A stretch of 64,000 nt of DNA from Streptosporangiaceae bacterium NEAU-GS5 (GTDB taxonomy: Bacteria; Actinomycetota; Actinomycetes; Streptosporangiales; Streptosporangiaceae), in the NCBI GenBank assembly GCA_017592665.1, contig JAGFNW010000030.1, forward strand, positions 1-64,000. The letters are read 5' to 3'. The position numbers and the translations under genes were made by a program. Below are positions 62,390 to 64,000 of this stretch, one piece after another. The notes beneath the pieces are model-generated. The model saw only the letters and a program-made list of their open reading frames with translations. It did no database searches and was not told the origin of the DNA. Each line of letters opens with the position of its first letter. Within the stretch, counting starts at the first letter, position 1.

Positions 62390-62909
62390 TGTCGCATTCT
62401 ATGAGGCCTGCAGATCGCCGTCTATGTCATGACGGCACCGAAACATTTCTGTTTGCCAGGAAAAGGAACTAAACAACGGCTCTTCGCTGTTCGTCGGGAA
62501 CTGTGATGACGCAGCTACTTCTTGTACTGCCACTGTGGTGTGTAATTACATGTAATTTCATGTAATTTTCATGTCGGGGGCCTTGGCGGATGCGGTGACG
62601 CCGGTCGGGTGGTGGTGCGGGGGCGGGCAGGTGGCCCGGGGGAGCGCCGCCGATGTCCGGTACTGGCGGGGCCGTCCGCCAGCGGGGCGGGCGTCCATGT
62701 CGGGCGGATGCGGCGGGAGTCGGCGTGGCGGGCGCGGCGCTGCTGGTTGCTACAGATCCCCTCTTAATGCGAAGAGCCGAAATTCGCCACTGATTGTGTA
62801 TTGTTGCCGGGCTCCCCGGATGAGACCATGTCGACGGCGAGGGGACATCGCGGCGGCGACGCTGTCGAGCTCGGCCGGTCAACGCGTTTGCAGCCTGAGG
62901 TGTGCCCAA
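62390..62909. promoter_or_regulatory. Divergent promoter region of the biosynthetic cluster
   Basis: 520 bases with no convincing gene. 62390-62575 is unusually AT-rich and contains the palindrome ATTACATGTAAT (62545-62556), followed by CATG at 62559 and 62570, so three CATG cores are spaced 10-11 bases. 62580-62760 is a G-rich stretch with an open frame of biased composition that I do not accept as coding. Confidence 0.5.
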
Positions 62910-63953
62910 ATGACCATGACCGCAAGTCCGGGCGGAAGTTCGCCGCCGGGGAAACAATTGCCCCAGCCGAAAGACCTTTACCGTGTAATGCGGCTGATTC
63001 GACGATTCGAAGAAAAGGCAATCGACCTGGTCCGGGCCGGCACCATTGTCAGCGGCATCCACCCGTGCATCGGGCAGGAGGCAGTCGCCGCGGGGACCGG
63101 AGCCGCGCTGCGCCGCGATGACGTCATGCTGGCGAACCACCGCGCGCACGGGCAGCTGCTGGCGAAGGGCAGCGACCCCGGTCGGCTGCTCGCCGAGATG
63201 GCCGGGCGCACCACCGGGGTCGCCCACGGTCGGGGAGGCTCGTTTCACCCCTCCGACTTCACCGTCGGCGTGCTCGGGTCAACGGGGTCGGTGGGCCATG
63301 GCGCGGCCCTGGCAACGGGGGCGGCGTGGGCGCTGGCCCGCTCGGGCGGCGACCGTGTCGCGGTAAGCGTCTTCGGCGACGGCGCCGTCAACCAGGGGGC
63401 GCTGCTCGAGGCCCTCAACCTGGCCGCGCTGTGGCAGGTCCCGGCCGTTTTCATCTGCGAGAACAACCGCTACGCGACCACACTCCCCGTTGAGGCGGCC
63501 GTGGCCGGGACCATCACGGGGCGGGCGGAGGCCTTCGGGATCCCCGCGCACAGCCACGACGGGATGGATCCGGAGACCGTGTACGCGGCGGTGGCCGGCG
63601 CCGTCGCCCGGGCGCGCGCCGGCCAGGGCCCGGCGTTCCTGGAATTCCGCACCTACCGGTTCTTCGGCCACCACACCTTCGAGGCCACGACAAGGCCGCG
63701 TTACCGGGATCCGGAGGAGGTCGCCCGCTGGCAGGCCCGTGACCCGCTGGCGCTGCAGGCCGGGCGGATCCCGGAAGGTACCCGAGCGCGGATCGACGGG
63801 GAGGTGGAGGAGGCCGTTGAGGCGGCGGTGCGGTTCGCCCTGGCCGGCCCGAAACCGGACCCGGCCGACGCCGCCGAGTACCTGTACGCGTCGGGCCTGC
63901 GCCCCCGGCCGGGTATAGCGGCCATCCGGGGGGAAAGGACTGCCACACGGTGA
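62910..63953 (+). CDS. 2-oxoacid dehydrogenase E1 component, alpha subunit
   Basis: A 347-residue thiamine-diphosphate enzyme subunit. LYRVMRLIRRFEEKAIDLVR opens the fold. HPCIGQEAVAAG, ANHRAHGQLLAKG and the ThDP motif from GDGAVNQG to CENN (about residues 160-190) are intact, as is RYRDPEEVARW at the phosphorylation-loop position. E1-alpha with E1-beta decarboxylates a 2-oxoacid and passes the acyl group on, normally to lipoyl-E2. ATG 62910 follows TGAGGTG; the longer in-frame extension to 62571 is rejected. It overlaps E1-beta by four bases. Confidence 0.92.
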   Translation: MTMTASPGGSSPPGKQLPQPKDLYRVMRLIRRFEEKAIDLVRAGTIVSGIHPCIGQEAVAAGTGAALRRDDVMLANHRAHGQLLAKGSDPGRLLAEMAGRTTGVAHGRGGSFHPSDFTVGVLGSTGSVGHGAALATGAAWALARSGGDRVAVSVFGDGAVNQGALLEALNLAALWQVPAVFICENNRYATTLPVEAAVAGTITGRAEAFGIPAHSHDGMDPETVYAAVAGAVARARAGQGPAFLEFRTYRFFGHHTFEATTRPRYRDPEEVARWQARDPLALQAGRIPEGTRARIDGEVEEAVEAAVRFALAGPKPDPADAAEYLYASGLRPRPGIAAIRGERTATR

Positions 63954-64000
63954 GCAAGCTGTCGTACACGCGTGCCCTGAACCTGGCGCTCGCCGCCGAG
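63950..64000 (+). CDS. 2-oxoacid dehydrogenase E1 component, beta subunit (truncated by window)
   Basis: GTG at 63950 overlaps the E1-alpha stop. The first 17 residues, MSKLSYTRALNLALAAE, match the usual start of E1-beta chains (TYxxALNxAL). The rest lies beyond the window. Confidence 0.8.
   Translation, partial: MSKLSYTRALNLALAAE

Noticed and set aside
62571-62909. N-terminal extension of the E1-alpha gene
   Set aside because: The extra 113 residues are Gly/Arg/Cys-rich and unlike any E1 protein. ATG 62910 has a good ribosome binding site and begins at family homology.
1-64000. CRISPR array, rRNA operon or replication origin
   Set aside because: No regularly spaced identical repeats, no rRNA-like blocks and no DnaA-box cluster were noticed by eye.

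Overview
The window is very GC-rich DNA with GTG/TTG starts, tightly overlapping operons and many actinomycete-only families: an S-adenosyl methyltransferase of the DUF574 type, DUF2637, DUF6153, many TetR regulators and small secreted proteins. It most resembles a filamentous actinomycete, plausibly Streptosporangiales (Nonomuraea/Actinomadura-like). The genus is inference. No rRNA, confident tRNA or CRISPR array was seen.

Layout. (1) 1-3.4 kb: the end of a large ATP-binding regulator-like protein, then an FAD oxidoreductase coupled to an epoxide-hydrolase-like enzyme. (2) 3.4-4.5 kb: a promoter and ydaO-type (c-di-AMP) riboswitch ahead of a secreted CHAP hydrolase. (3) 4.5-8.6 kb: a copper-type locus with a P1B ATPase (unusual CPD motif), a 41-residue ATPase tail fragment, a CsoR-like operator, a DUF6153-like protein and a Met/His-rich lipoprotein. 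(4) 8.8-9.7 kb: DUF574 methyltransferase. (5) 10.1-19.2 kb: a sugar or sugar-acid uptake and catabolism operon (aldo/keto reductase, GntR repressor, ABC importer, Zn-dehydrogenase, two-gene UxaA-type dehydratase, mannitol-dehydrogenase family enzyme). (6) 19-39.7 kb: an accessory zone of isolated oxidoreductases with TetR regulators, small secreted proteins and a csp gene. These sit among broken transposases, recombinases and other pseudogenes.

(7) 39.7-64 kb and past the right edge: a biosynthetic gene cluster built from free-standing domains. Its left part has two stand-alone condensation-domain proteins, a family-2 glycosyltransferase and a methyltransferase. An insertion-sequence graveyard containing a dead UDP-glucuronate-decarboxylase-like gene (44.4-47.4 kb) interrupts it. 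The right part has an alpha/beta hydrolase, PLP aminotransferase and Sfp-type PPTase. Opposite these lies a 13-gene minus-strand array: three AMP-forming ligases, two thioesterase-fold proteins with a Cys nucleophile, a PCP fused to an inactive adenylation subdomain, two ACPs, a ketosynthase with a Cys-less partner, a 4-hydroxymandelate-synthase-like dioxygenase, a phytanoyl-CoA-dioxygenase-like enzyme and a DUF3050 haem-oxygenase-fold protein. Divergent E1-alpha/E1-beta genes run off the right end.

The cluster looks like a discrete-component NRPS/PKS hybrid that activates several acyl or amino-acyl units, probably including one derived from 4-hydroxyphenylpyruvate. I recognise no known product. 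It is the strongest candidate for an undescribed system here.
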